Shown: positions 17,333 through 26,346, counted from the stretch's first letter. The stretch is DNA of 64,000 bases from Thalassococcus sp. S3 (GCF_004216475.1 NZ_CP022303.1:2480001-2544000), one strand, 5' to 3'. Notes: generated by a model from the letters alone, not told the origin. Program-made: numbers and translations.

Positions 17333-19377
17333 TCCGCACCTCCGATATGCAGGATCAGGTTGCCATCGGTACCGCCTTCGGCCCGGTCGCCGGGCGGGAT
17401 CAGGATGGTTGTGTCCATTTGCTCGATCAGTGCGGGTCCCTCTATCATCGCGTCTTCGGGCAGGTGGTCGCGCCAATAGACAGGCGTTTCCAGCGTCCTC
17501 CCGTCAAAGACGACGGGCCGGTGGGATGCGGGCTTGGCGACTGTGTGGCGCTCTAACGGGTCGATCAGACCGCCCAGATCAATCTCCTCCCGCTCACCGA
17601 TCACCGAGCAATTGAGGCTGACCACAACGGGCCGGATCTCGGGCAGGTTGACCTTGAATCGGTCCCAATAGACCGTCTCGAACCGGGCGCGCAGGACCTC
17701 GCGCGAAGGCGTGCCATCGTCGAGAGGCACGCGCACGACATGGCTTTGCCCGGCGAATTGCATATCCGCGCTGAACGTATGGGTGACGCGCCGCATCTGG
17801 ACCTCTTCCAGCGCAAGCAGACGCTCCCCCTCGGCCACGTGGGCTGCGAACACGGCATGGAGCGCGTCGATATCGGCCAGATCCAGGGGCACCGTCACGG
17901 TCTGCACGAAGTCATGGCGCAGATCGGCCACCACGCATCCCAGCGCATTGGTGATCCCCGGACGTGCGGGCACCAGCACACGCGGCACGCCCAATTCGCG
18001 CGCCAGAGCGGCCGCGTGAAGCGGGCCGGCGCCCCCGAAAGCGAAAAGCGCGAAATCGCGTGGATCGGCCCCCAGCGACAGCGACACCATGCGGATGGCC
18101 CCCGCCATCTTGGCGTTGGCCACGCGGATCACGGCCTCCGCCGCTTCGATCGCGTCAAGGCCGAGAGGCGTCCCAAGGTCGCGCCGGAACACCTCTGCGA
18201 TATCGTCCCGTGTCACGCCCCCTTTGACCGCGTTCAGCTTGTCGGTGTTGAGCCGCCCCAACAGCAGGTTGGCGTCCGAAATCGTGGGATGCGTGCCGCC
18301 CTTTCCGTAGCAGATCGGCCCCGGATCGGCGCCCGCGCTTTCCGGCCCGACCTCCAGAAGCCCCGCCGCATTGACCCGCGCGATGGACCCTCCGCCCGCG
18401 CCCACCGTGCGCACGTCGACCATCGGGACATGGATGGGCATCGCATACTCCACCTCGATCTCGTTCGAGACCGAAGGCCGCCCGCCCCGGATCAGCGCCA
18501 CATCCGTGGAGGTGCCGCCCATATCGTAGGTGAGCAGGTTCAACTCCCCCGCCCGGCGCCCGGTATAGGCGGCGGCCATCACGCCAGACGCGGGGCCGGA
18601 CATCACCGTCTTGGCCGCCTCCCGCGCCACCAGGCGGGAAGAGACCATCCCGCCATTGCCGTTCATCACCAGCACGTCGCCGCCATAGCCCCGGCCCGCC
18701 AGTTCCGCGCGCAGCCGCGCGACGTAGCGTTCGAGCAGCGGCTGGACGGAGGCATTCACCGCCGCCGTCACCCCACGCTCGAACTCCCGCGTTTCGGACA
18801 AGAGGGCGTGGCCCATGGTGATGTAATCGTTGGGCCAGAGGCTGGCTACGATCTCTGCCGCGCGCCGCTCATGGACCGGGTTGGCATAGGCATGCAGGAA
18901 ATGGATCACCACCGCCTCGCATCCTGCCTGCAAAAGCTGCCGGGCCGCCGCCTCGACCGCCGCCTCGTCCAGCTTGGTGACGACCTCTCCGGCCGCATCC
19001 ATGCGCTCGGGCACTTCGAGACGCAGATCGCGCGGGATGATCGGGGTGAAGACACCTTTCATCCCGTAAGCCTGAGGCCGGGTCCGCCGGCCCAGTTCCA
19101 GCACGTCGCGGAACCCCATCGTGGTGATCAGGCCGGTGCGCGCCAGCTTGCGTTCCAGCACCGCATTCGTCGTCGTGGTGGTGCCGTGAACGACCAAACC
19201 CACCTCCTCCATCGCAACATCGGCCGCATCGAAAGCCGCGATCACGCCGAATGCCTGATTGTCGAGCGTTGTGGGTGTCTTGGCCAGCCGCATCGCCCCC
19301 GTCTCGGGGTCGAGCATCACCAGATCCGTGAAGGTTCCGCCGACATCGACGCCGATCATCCCGCCTTTGGTCGCCAT
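17329..19377 (-). CDS. hyuA: Hydantoinase A / oxoprolinase-family ATPase subunit (HyuA), copy 2
   Basis: 682 residues of the classical HyuA type. The ATPase phosphate loop 'GVDVGGTFTDLVMLDP' begins at residue 9, without the coiled-coil extension of copy 1. 'HGTTTTTNAVLE', 'YDMGGTSTDVALI' and 'FAFGGAGPLHAAAL' follow in order. The ATG lies 19 bases inside a GTATAC operator (19396-19407) that is identical to the one at 6606. It is the first gene of a two-gene operon with hyuB copy 2. It couples ATP hydrolysis to opening of a cyclic amide in the cytoplasm. Expression is probably under the GntR regulator of this window. Confidence 0.95.
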   Translation of the reverse strand: MATKGGMIGVDVGGTFTDLVMLDPETGAMRLAKTPTTLDNQAFGVIAAFDAADVAMEEVGLVVHGTTTTTNAVLERKLARTGLITTMGFRDVLELGRRTRPQAYGMKGVFTPIIPRDLRLEVPERMDAAGEVVTKLDEAAVEAAARQLLQAGCEAVVIHFLHAYANPVHERRAAEIVASLWPNDYITMGHALLSETREFERGVTAAVNASVQPLLERYVARLRAELAGRGYGGDVLVMNGNGGMVSSRLVAREAAKTVMSGPASGVMAAAYTGRRAGELNLLTYDMGGTSTDVALIRGGRPSVSNEIEVEYAMPIHVPMVDVRTVGAGGGSIARVNAAGLLEVGPESAGADPGPICYGKGGTHPTISDANLLLGRLNTDKLNAVKGGVTRDDIAEVFRRDLGTPLGLDAIEAAEAVIRVANAKMAGAIRMVSLSLGADPRDFALFAFGGAGPLHAAALARELGVPRVLVPARPGITNALGCVVADLRHDFVQTVTVPLDLADIDALHAVFAAHVAEGERLLALEEVQMRRVTHTFSADMQFAGQSHVVRVPLDDGTPSREVLRARFETVYWDRFKVNLPEIRPVVVSLNCSVIGEREEIDLGGLIDPLERHTVAKPASHRPVVFDGRTLETPVYWRDHLPEDAMIEGPALIEQMDTTILIPPGDRAEGGTDGNLILHIGGAE

Positions 19378-19382
19378 GTCGT

Positions 19383-19419
19383 CCCGCGCAGTTTGTTGGT
19401 ATACAAATAAAAGCGCGGG
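19383..19419. promoter_or_regulatory. GntR-type operator upstream of hyuA copy 2, framed by a 7-bp inverted repeat
   Basis: TTGGTATACAAA at 19396-19407 is an exact copy of the 12-mer at 6606-6617. It is flanked by CCCGCGC (19383-19389) and GCGCGGG (19413-19419), which can pair. The site lies 19 bases from the hyuA ATG, so a bound protein would block transcription or initiation of the operon. Repression by the GntR-FCD protein is inferred from the shared sequence. Confidence 0.6.
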
Positions 19420-19428
19420 TCTATGGAG

Positions 19429-20205
19429 CTAGTCAACCTCAATGACAGCCATCGCGGTCACCGGCGCGTCATCCACGACATAGGCGCGGTGGTCGTTGGT
19501 GTTCAGCGTCACGCGCACCACATGGCGCCCCTTGGGCAGCGCCCCGATGCTGGCCTCGTTGCTGTAAAGACGCTCCAACTTCATGCCACCAACGTAGAGA
19601 TGCCCGTGTCCCATGCCCGGCACGTGATAGAGCCCGGCAAAGTCCTTCGAGAACTCGAACTCCTCCGCCTCGACCCGGATCCGCCAGCCCTCCACCCCCT
19701 CATGGACCGACAAGGCGATTTTCGGCGCAGGCTCGCCCTCGCCCACCCGACAGATATCTCCCAGACCGAACAGGCCGACCTCTTGCGCGCCGCCCTGTTT
19801 CTGCGGGTCGATGAGGCGGGCCTTGGTCGTCACCTCGCCAGCCTCTTCGAACCTGAGGCTCAGCGGGATCAGCTGGCCGTACTGCAGATCGGTGCTGAGC
19901 CCCGACAGCCTCAGATGGGCGCCATCCGCCGCCAGTGAGGCCGAGAGACCGCTGGGCGCCGGGATGCCATCCTCCGCTTCGGGGCTGTAAAGCGACACAT
20001 CGCCGAGGGGGCTTGAAACCGAGATAATGCGATCCGGCGTGCCCCTGTTCTCGACGGTCAGAAAGATCGCCGCCCCGCCCTCTTCCAGAGGTGCTGCCGT
20101 TGCAGCGCTCAGCAAAATATCATCTGCGTCGCCTTGAGGGCGCAGCAGGAAGGCTCCGCCAAGGCCGAGGGCTGCCAGCACAAGAACCGCAATCGACGCT
20201 TTCAA
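19429..20205 (-). CDS. Exported PCuAC-like protein with His/Met-rich C-terminal domain, probable copper handling
   Basis: 258 residues, starting at a TTG codon supported by GGAG 8 bases upstream. An uncleaved anchor or signal ('ASIAVLVLAALGLGGAFLL') is followed by a domain that reads like the PCuAC copper chaperone fold ('AAIFLTVENRGTPDRIISV', 'GAHLRLSGLSTDL', 'IPLSLRFEEAGEV'). The methionines that normally bind Cu(I) are not at the expected places ('HLRL' where HxM-type ligands occur). A second domain contains 'YHVPGMGHGHLYVGGMK', rich in His and Met, and 'TLNTNDHRAYV'. It is probably periplasmic. It diverges from a membrane protein with only 27 bases between starts. A copper role is inferred; the family is not firmly recognised. 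Confidence 0.7.
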   Translation of the reverse strand: MKASIAVLVLAALGLGGAFLLRPQGDADDILLSAATAAPLEEGGAAIFLTVENRGTPDRIISVSSPLGDVSLYSPEAEDGIPAPSGLSASLAADGAHLRLSGLSTDLQYGQLIPLSLRFEEAGEVTTKARLIDPQKQGGAQEVGLFGLGDICRVGEGEPAPKIALSVHEGVEGWRIRVEAEEFEFSKDFAGLYHVPGMGHGHLYVGGMKLERLYSNEASIGALPKGRHVVRVTLNTNDHRAYVVDDAPVTAMAVIEVD

Positions 20206-20232
20206 ACCACACGCTCCGCGTTACAAAGCCTC

Positions 20233-21615
20233 ATGAGAGTGCGGAACATCGTGATTTGCGTCAAGGCGGCACTGGTCCTTCTATGGCCGGGTCTGGCCCT
20301 CGCGCATGTGGCCGAACAGGGCTTTGTGTTGCTTCTGCCCACTGGCGTTTACACAGCAGCCGGCGTCGCGGCGGTCGCGCTGACAGCTTTTGTGCTGATC
20401 GCGGCCCCTGCGGAGAGGATGCAGCGACTGTTCGCAGCACGCCGCATGCGTTTGCCTACGGTGGAGCGGTTGCGCATTTTCACGAGCCTTCTGTCGCTTA
20501 TCGCCTTGGTCTTTCTGATCTATGTCGGCTTTAACGGTCCCCGCGATCCCTTGTCCAACCTGATGCCATTGGTCTTCTGGACGTTCTTCTGGATCATGCT
20601 CGTCACGCTGGCGGGTGTCTTCGGAGACCTCTGGCGCTGGCTCAATCCATGGACCGGGCTTTACCGCCTGATCGGCGCACCACAGCAACCGCTGCGCCTG
20701 CCTGCAGCGCTTGGTGTCTGGCCTGCGACGGCCCTTGTCATCCTCTTCAGCGCCTTCCTTTTGGCCGATATCGCGCCCGACGATCCGGCACGGCTTGCCT
20801 ATTTCGTGGGCATTTACTGGCTTTTCACCATGTTCGGCCTGGTGCTCTTCGGCCCCGCCTGGCTTTCTCAGGTGGAGGTCTTTTCGGCCCTCTTTCGTCT
20901 TTACGGCGCGCTGTCCCCGTTCCGCGCGCGGCCCGATGGCGGGTTTGGTGCGCCGGGCTGGCGGCTCCTTGGCATAGCCCCGACCGTGAGCACGGGCGTT
21001 CTGGCGCTCACCCTTCTGGGTGCGGGCAGCTTCGACGGCCTGAACGAGACATTCTGGTGGCTCGCCAGGATCGGCGTGAACCCTCTGGAGTTTCCCGGAC
21101 GCTCCGCCGTGGTGGCCCCGACGATCCTGGGTCTCGTTGCCTCCATCGTTCTGCTGATCGCTGCCTTCGCGCTGACCGTATGGCTGGGCCTCTGGATCAC
21201 GCAGAGCACGCGGGACTTCCCCGTCGCTTTCTCCCGCCTCGCGCTTAGCCTGCTGCCGATCGCGTTCGGTTACCACATCGCGCATTACTTCACCGCCTTT
21301 CTGGTCAACGGCCAATACCTGCTCGCCGCCCTCAGCGACCCTTGGGCCGATGGCTCCGACTATCTGGGTCTGGCGCCGTTCTACGTCACGACCGGTTTTT
21401 TCAACCATATGGACACCGTCCGCATCATTTGGCTTACACAGGCTGGCGCGGTGGTGATCGGACATGTCTGGGCCGTGCTGCTGGCCCACCGGATGGCCAC
21501 GGATCTTTTTCCGTCGGGACGCAAGGCAGCGTTGGCAACCGCGCCGCTTTCGGCTTTCATGGTGGCCTATACGTTCCTCGGCCTTTGGCTGCTGGCAGCC
21601 CCGCGTGGCGCGTGA
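20233..21615 (+). CDS. Polytopic membrane protein (about 10 membrane segments), unknown function
   Basis: 460 residues from the ATG at 20233. The N-terminus looks like a cleavable signal ('VKAALVLLWPGLALA') that would leave histidine as the first mature residue ('HVAEQGFVLLLPTG'). Many hydrophobic helices follow, with paired aromatic/histidine patterns late in the chain ('FGYHIAHYFTAFLVNG'). It resembles a family sometimes labelled fenitrothion hydrolase FedB, a name I would not trust for function. The ribosome site is weak. It is divergent from, and 27 bases away from, the PCuAC-like gene, so the two probably work together, perhaps in copper insertion (inference). Confidence 0.7.
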   Translation: MRVRNIVICVKAALVLLWPGLALAHVAEQGFVLLLPTGVYTAAGVAAVALTAFVLIAAPAERMQRLFAARRMRLPTVERLRIFTSLLSLIALVFLIYVGFNGPRDPLSNLMPLVFWTFFWIMLVTLAGVFGDLWRWLNPWTGLYRLIGAPQQPLRLPAALGVWPATALVILFSAFLLADIAPDDPARLAYFVGIYWLFTMFGLVLFGPAWLSQVEVFSALFRLYGALSPFRARPDGGFGAPGWRLLGIAPTVSTGVLALTLLGAGSFDGLNETFWWLARIGVNPLEFPGRSAVVAPTILGLVASIVLLIAAFALTVWLGLWITQSTRDFPVAFSRLALSLLPIAFGYHIAHYFTAFLVNGQYLLAALSDPWADGSDYLGLAPFYVTTGFFNHMDTVRIIWLTQAGAVVIGHVWAVLLAHRMATDLFPSGRKAALATAPLSAFMVAYTFLGLWLLAAPRGA

Positions 21616-21685
21616 CCGGCGCCTCAGAATTCAGCCAATGCCGCCGGGCCAGAGCCCATGTGCCACGAAAATTCTGGACAAAACG

Positions 21686-21697
21686 CATGTATGCAAA
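21686..21697. promoter_or_regulatory. Degenerate GTATAC-like operator upstream of the Liv-type ABC operon
   Basis: CATGTATGCAAA matches 8 of 12 positions of the TTGGTATACAAA operator found at 6606 and 19396, including GTAT-CAAA. It lies 60 bases before the start of the binding-protein gene, in the 141-base gap after the membrane-protein gene. This is a weak site, reported because the same pattern appears in front of several operons of this region. Confidence 0.3.
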
Positions 21698-21756
21698 CAA
21701 ACTTTTGTCAACTCGGGGGCACATCCGGGGCTGTTTTGAAGAACAGGGAGACTGAA

Positions 21757-23034
21757 ATGACCAAGACAAACACGACCCGCCGTACGTTGCTGAAGGGGGC
21801 TGCTGCCGGCGGCCTGCTCACGGCCTCACCGCTTCTGGGCCGCTATGCCCAGGCGCAATCCTCTGCCCCGATCAAGATCGGGTTTCAACAGCACTCCACC
21901 GGGATCGGCGCCGCTTATGGGCGCTGGTACGGGCGCACGACCGCAGCCGCTTTGGACCGCATCAACGACATGGGGGGCATCAACGGACGTCCCGTTGAAA
22001 TCATAGCCGAGGATGACGGCACCGACCCCAAGCGGGGGGCCGAGGTGGTGGAGAAATTCGCCAATCAGCATGGTTGCGATCTGGCGTTCGGGACGCTTTT
22101 CAGCCACGTTGTCTATGGCTCCGCACCCGCTGCGGGTGAGCTGAAGATCCCCTACTTCGTGGTCTCCGAGGGCCATCACGTCGCTTCGGGCGCGCTCAAC
22201 CGTTATACGCTGCAGCCCGGCATCACGGATGTGAAAAGCCAGGTCAAGGCGATGGCACCTTTCGTGTCGCAAAACCTTGGCAAGAAGGTCACGATGATCT
22301 TCCCCGACTTCGCCTTCGGACACGATCACCGGGATTTCTTTACCGAAGCGATGGCCGAACAGGGCGGCGAGGTGCTGGAACAGATCGCCATCCCGCCGAC
22401 CGAGACGTCATTCACCAAGTATTTCCCGCGCATCCCGCGCGAGACGGAGGTGATTTATCACGTGATGGTCGGCCCGGCCGTTCTGACTTTCGTCAAGGAG
22501 ATGGGAGAGTTCTTCGGCCCCTCCCGCCCGGAAATCTTCGGCTTCATCGACAGTCTGGAGGCCGTGGACATGGCCTCTCCGGGCCTGGAGTTTCTGGAGG
22601 GGACGTACTTCTGGGAAGGTCACCCGCGCTATGCGCAGGACAACCAGACCGACCATGACAAGCGCTACCGCGAAGCCGTTGGCGTCGATGCGAACGGTGC
22701 GTCGGTCTACGACTCAAAGGACGTGTCGACCTATGCGCACATGTTCGGCTGCTGGGAGACTTTGCACATCATCAAGGACGCGATGGAGGCGTCGGGCTAT
22801 CAAAGCCCCTCGGATCGGCAAAAGCTGATCGAGGCTGTCGAAGCGATGACCGAAATGCCCGAGGGCGACGCCCATCCGCAGGGGCCGAAGCTGTTTAACG
22901 GCAAGACGCATCAGGTCTTTGGCAAGCAATTCATCTCGCGCGTGGAAAATGGCAAGCTGGTGCTCGCCCACACGACCTCTATCGAGGATACGCTCTATCC
23001 GGACGAGGTCGATTACACGACCATGTCGTTCTGA
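21757..23034 (+). CDS. Branched-chain-amino-acid-type ABC transporter substrate-binding protein
   Basis: 425 residues from the ATG at 21757 (GGGAG upstream). The start carries a twin-arginine leader 'TRRTLLKGAAAGGLL', so it is probably exported folded by Tat. The body is a type I periplasmic binding protein of the Leu/Ile/Val class ('IKIGFQQHSTGIGAAYGRWY', 'RINDMGGINGRPVEIIAEDD', 'KKVTMIFPDFAFGHDHRDFF'). This class is often recruited for amides, urea and aromatic acids as well as amino acids. It heads a five-gene operon with two permeases and two ATPases. Given the neighbourhood, an N-heterocycle or aromatic acid ligand is plausible (inference). Confidence 0.93.
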   Translation: MTKTNTTRRTLLKGAAAGGLLTASPLLGRYAQAQSSAPIKIGFQQHSTGIGAAYGRWYGRTTAAALDRINDMGGINGRPVEIIAEDDGTDPKRGAEVVEKFANQHGCDLAFGTLFSHVVYGSAPAAGELKIPYFVVSEGHHVASGALNRYTLQPGITDVKSQVKAMAPFVSQNLGKKVTMIFPDFAFGHDHRDFFTEAMAEQGGEVLEQIAIPPTETSFTKYFPRIPRETEVIYHVMVGPAVLTFVKEMGEFFGPSRPEIFGFIDSLEAVDMASPGLEFLEGTYFWEGHPRYAQDNQTDHDKRYREAVGVDANGASVYDSKDVSTYAHMFGCWETLHIIKDAMEASGYQSPSDRQKLIEAVEAMTEMPEGDAHPQGPKLFNGKTHQVFGKQFISRVENGKLVLAHTTSIEDTLYPDEVDYTTMSF

Positions 23035-23085
23035 TCGCTCACCCTTTCCAGCCGGGGCAGCCCTGTCCCGGCCTATAGGCTTTCC

Positions 23086-24012
23086 ATGGATTTCGGACCT
23101 CACCTTCTGCTGGCCATCATCGAAGGCTCCGTCAGCGCGGCGGTGCTGGCGCTGACCGCGCTTGGCCTGTCGCTGGTTTTCGGTGTGATGCGAGTGGTCA
23201 ACGTGGCCCATGGCGAATTTTTCATGCTGGGCGCGGTCCTGTCGTGGTTCGTGGCCACCCAGATCGGCGGTCACCCCGCCCTGGGTTTTGCCGCAGCACT
23301 GATCGCGGCCCCGCTGATCGCGGGCGCCGTTGCCGTGGTGGCCGATCAGCTTGTGCTCAAACGCGTTTCCTACGATCCCGAAGCGACCATCGTGGGCACA
23401 ATCGGCATTCTTTACATCCTTCAGCAAAGCGCGCTGATGCTCTACGGGCCGGAGGCACGCCCGGTCGAAGGCCCCTTCAACACCCGCATTGCCCTGCCCT
23501 GGTTCGAGTTTGGCGAGAGCGGTCTTGAACTCTACTACCCCTGGGGGCTGAGCACGACGAGCTACAAGCTTTTCGTGATCGGAGCGGCGATTGCAATCCT
23601 TCTGGCCTTCTGGGTGCTGATGTCGCGGACCAAGGTGGGTCTGATCATGAAGGCCACCCAGCTTGACCGCGACACCGCGCTGGCCTTCGGTATTCCGGTG
23701 GGCAAGGTCTATTCGCTGGTCTTCGGCCTCGGCGCGGCGCTGGCCGCGCTGGCCGCCGTGCTGATCGTGCCGATCCAGCAGGCGCATTACCTGATGGGGG
23801 GCGATCCGCTGCTTCTCAGCTTTATCGTGGTGATCATCGGCGGGCTCGGCTCCATCCGGGGCACGGTGGTGGCCGCCCTTCTGATCGGGCTGTCGGACGG
23901 GATCATCTCGGCATTCTACACGCCCACCCTGGCCAAGATCCTCGCCACGCTTCTTGTCGCGCTCGTGCTGGTCTTCCGCCCGCAGGGCCTCTTCGGAAAG
24001 AAAGCGGCGTGA
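23086..24012 (+). CDS. livH: LivH-type ABC permease
   Basis: 308 residues with about eight membrane helices. 'GLSLVFGVMRVVNVAHGEFF' is the family's N-terminal signature, and 'MKATQLDRDTALAFGIPVGK' is the cytoplasmic loop that touches the ATPase. 'IGGLGSIRGTVVAALLIG' is typical of the C-terminal part. The next gene starts at a GTG overlapping its stop (GTGA). It forms the translocation path with the LivM-type subunit. Confidence 0.94.
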   Translation: MDFGPHLLLAIIEGSVSAAVLALTALGLSLVFGVMRVVNVAHGEFFMLGAVLSWFVATQIGGHPALGFAAALIAAPLIAGAVAVVADQLVLKRVSYDPEATIVGTIGILYILQQSALMLYGPEARPVEGPFNTRIALPWFEFGESGLELYYPWGLSTTSYKLFVIGAAIAILLAFWVLMSRTKVGLIMKATQLDRDTALAFGIPVGKVYSLVFGLGAALAALAAVLIVPIQQAHYLMGGDPLLLSFIVVIIGGLGSIRGTVVAALLIGLSDGIISAFYTPTLAKILATLLVALVLVFRPQGLFGKKAA

Positions 24013-24953
24013 GCGATAGCGGCAAATCCCTGACCCTGCATCTGGGCCTGATCGCGCTTCTCTTCGTGCTGGGGTTCGTGCTGCCCGCCTACCATCAGGG
24101 CAATCTCGCGCGGATCATGGTGCTGGCCACTTACGCCATCGGCTACAATGTCCTTTTCGGCTATACTGGGCTTCTGAGCCTTGGCCACGCGATGTTCTTC
24201 GCCGCCGGGATGTACGGGCTGGGCCTTGCGATGCAATACGGGTCCGTTCCTGCCATACCAGCCTTCGTCCTCGGCATCCTCGCAGCCGCCCTGCTGTCGG
24301 CCATCGTAGCCCTTCTGGCGCTGCGCACGATCGGGGTCGCCTTTATGATCGTCACGCTGATGTTCGCACAGGCCGGGTTTCTCACCATCCTCTATTTCGG
24401 CGAATGGACCCGCGGGGACGAAGGGTTCGTGCTGCCGCAAGCCGTGCGCACCATCGGAGGTCTCGACCTCACCGATCCGATGACGCGGTATCTGGCGGCA
24501 CTCCTGCTCTTTTCCGCGGCCCTGCTGATCACGGCGCGCATGATGCATGTGGCCTTTGGCAGTGTCCTGATCGCCGTGCGCGAGAATGAGGAGCGGACGC
24601 GGATGCTGGGCTATAACGTCTTTGCCCATAAATTCGCAGCCGTCGTGATCTCAGGCACCATATCCGGCACGGCGGGTGCGGCCTATGCGCTTCTCTTCGG
24701 CTATGTGGGCGCCACCTTCGCGACGGTGCAATACTCGATCTTCCCACTGCTCTGGGTTCTGCTGGGCGGGGCGGGCACGACCATTGGACCGCTGATCGGC
24801 ACGCTCTTCATGTTCTACCTGATCGACTATTCCAGCGGCCTGACCAGCGCTTACATGCTGATCGTCGGAGTGGTGCTGGTTCTTCTCACCCTCTTCGCTC
24901 GTGCAGGTATCGCCGGAGAATTGCGCAAACGGTGGTTCCCATGGCTGCCGTGA
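24009..24953 (+). CDS. livM: LivM-type ABC permease
   Basis: 314 residues, starting at GTG within the GTGA overlap with livH. Family features are 'YNVLFGYTGLLSLGHAMFFA' near the N-terminus and 'VRENEERTRMLGYNVFAHKF' in the coupling loop. 'GGAGTTIGPLIGT' follows near the C-terminus. About nine hydrophobic helices. It partners LivH. Its 3' end overlaps the first codons of the LivG-type gene. Confidence 0.94.
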   Translation: MSDSGKSLTLHLGLIALLFVLGFVLPAYHQGNLARIMVLATYAIGYNVLFGYTGLLSLGHAMFFAAGMYGLGLAMQYGSVPAIPAFVLGILAAALLSAIVALLALRTIGVAFMIVTLMFAQAGFLTILYFGEWTRGDEGFVLPQAVRTIGGLDLTDPMTRYLAALLLFSAALLITARMMHVAFGSVLIAVRENEERTRMLGYNVFAHKFAAVVISGTISGTAGAAYALLFGYVGATFATVQYSIFPLLWVLLGGAGTTIGPLIGTLFMFYLIDYSSGLTSAYMLIVGVVLVLLTLFARAGIAGELRKRWFPWLP

Positions 24954-25642
24954 CGCTTCTGGAAACCCGCGCGCTGACCCGCCGCTTTGCCGGTCTCGTC
25001 GCCGTGGATCACGTCGATTTCGCCTTGCCGGTCGGAGAAGTCCACGCCCTGATCGGCCCCAATGGCGCGGGCAAAAGCACCTTCGTCGGCATGGTCGCAG
25101 GCCGCCTGCCGCCCAGCGAGGGGGAGGTCTGGTTCGACGGGCAGAACGTCACTGCCCTGCCCGCTCACAAGCGCATCCGGGCCGGCATGGCCTATACGTT
25201 CCAGATCACCGCGATCTATGCGCGTCTCAGCCTTTTTGACAACGTGGCCCTCGCGCTCGGCAGCCGCGACCGGCCACCTGCGCTGGCCGCGCTTGGCCGT
25301 GTGGGGCTGGCCGACCGCGCCGATCAGATCGCAGGCGATCTGTCCTACGGCCACCAGCGGCTTTTGGAGATCGCGATGGGCGTCTCGCAATCGCCACGCC
25401 TGCTGATCCTCGACGAGCCGACGCAGGGCCTTGCGGAAAGCGAAATCGACGGGTTCAAGACCATCATCAACGGGTTGCGCGGGGAGACGACGATCCTGCT
25501 GATCGAACACAACATGGCCGTTGTGATGGCGCTGGCCGACCGGATCACTGTGCTGGATCAGGGTGCAACGCTCGCCACCGGCACACCTGACGAGATCCAC
25601 GCCAACGCCGCCGTTCAGGCCGCTTATCTGGGGTCGGGCTGA
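24941..25642 (+). CDS. livG: LivG-type ABC ATP-binding protein
   Basis: 233 residues from the ATG at 24941, which fits the usual LivG start; a GTG at 24932 is an alternative and neither has a strong ribosome site, as expected for a gene coupled to the overlapping livM. Walker A 'LIGPNGAGKSTFVG', Walker B 'RLLILDEPTQGLAESEI' and H-loop 'LLIEHNMAVVM' are present. The ABC signature reads 'LSYGHQRLLEIAMG', the LivG variant of LSGGQ. Its stop overlaps the livF ATG (TGATG). Confidence 0.93.
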   Translation: MAAVTLLETRALTRRFAGLVAVDHVDFALPVGEVHALIGPNGAGKSTFVGMVAGRLPPSEGEVWFDGQNVTALPAHKRIRAGMAYTFQITAIYARLSLFDNVALALGSRDRPPALAALGRVGLADRADQIAGDLSYGHQRLLEIAMGVSQSPRLLILDEPTQGLAESEIDGFKTIINGLRGETTILLIEHNMAVVMALADRITVLDQGATLATGTPDEIHANAAVQAAYLGSG

Positions 25643-26337
25643 TGCTGCGGCTGGAGGGGGTCAGCGCGGGATACGGGCCTGTCCGGGTGCTCTATGACGT
25701 TGATCTGGAAGCGAAACCGGGTGAAATCCTCTGCCTTCTGGGCCGCAACGGCGCGGGCAAGACGACACTGATGAAGGCGATCATGGGGCTCGTCCCGCTG
25801 TCGTCCGGACGGATCCTGCTAGGCGACGAGGAAATCAGCGCCCTGCCCGCCCATGAAGCGCCGCGCCGGGGCATCGGCTATATCCCTCAGGGGCGACGGC
25901 TTTTCACCGAACTGACCGTGGCCGAAAATATAGAGATCGGCCTGATGACCCGTGGCAAGGGGGCCGAGACCCGCGAACGCGTGCTCGACATGTTTCCCCG
26001 CCTGCGGGAACGCATGAGCCAGCGGGCCGAGACCCTGTCGGGCGGCGAGCAACAGATGCTCGCCACCGCCCGCGCGCTCTGTGTCGAGCCGTCGGTCTTG
26101 CTGCTGGATGAGCCGACCGAGGGGCTGCAACCGTCGATGATCGCGCTGATCCGGGACGCGGTGGTCAAGATGCGCGAAGCCGGGGTGGCCGTGATCCTGG
26201 TGGAGCAACGGATCGAGGCGGTGCTCTCCATCGCCGACCGGGTGGCTTTCCTTGAAAGCGGATATCGGCGGGAGGTCGTGCCGGCCGACACTTTGCGCGC
26301 CGACGACACACTTTTGCACAAGTATGTGGGCGTCTGA
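25642..26337 (+). CDS. livF: LivF-type ABC ATP-binding protein
   Basis: 231 residues. Walker A 'LLGRNGAGKTTLMKAIMG', the LivF-specific 'GIGYIPQGRRLFTELTVAEN', signature 'LSGGEQQMLATARAL', Walker B 'VLLLDEPTEGLQPSM' and 'LVEQRIEAVL' in the place of the H-loop. It completes the operon. It ends three bases before the convergent marR gene, and the two stop codons lie in the arms of a small hairpin. Confidence 0.94.
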   Translation: MLRLEGVSAGYGPVRVLYDVDLEAKPGEILCLLGRNGAGKTTLMKAIMGLVPLSSGRILLGDEEISALPAHEAPRRGIGYIPQGRRLFTELTVAENIEIGLMTRGKGAETRERVLDMFPRLRERMSQRAETLSGGEQQMLATARALCVEPSVLLLDEPTEGLQPSMIALIRDAVVKMREAGVAVILVEQRIEAVLSIADRVAFLESGYRREVVPADTLRADDTLLHKYVGV

Positions 26338-26346
26338 GCCTCAGAC
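26332..26346. terminator. Small bidirectional hairpin over the livF and marR stop codons
   Basis: GTCTGA-GCC-TCAGAC forms a perfect 6-bp stem with a 3-base loop. The left arm contains the livF stop and the right arm, read on the other strand, contains the marR stop. A short pyrimidine run (TTTCTCC) follows only on the plus strand. A weak shared terminator is the likeliest role. Confidence 0.35.

Noticed and set aside
14942..17479. An 845-codon rightward open frame across phosphoesterase and hyuB copy 2
   Set aside because: It crosses two oppositely oriented real genes and has an Arg/Gly/Pro-rich composition without family features.
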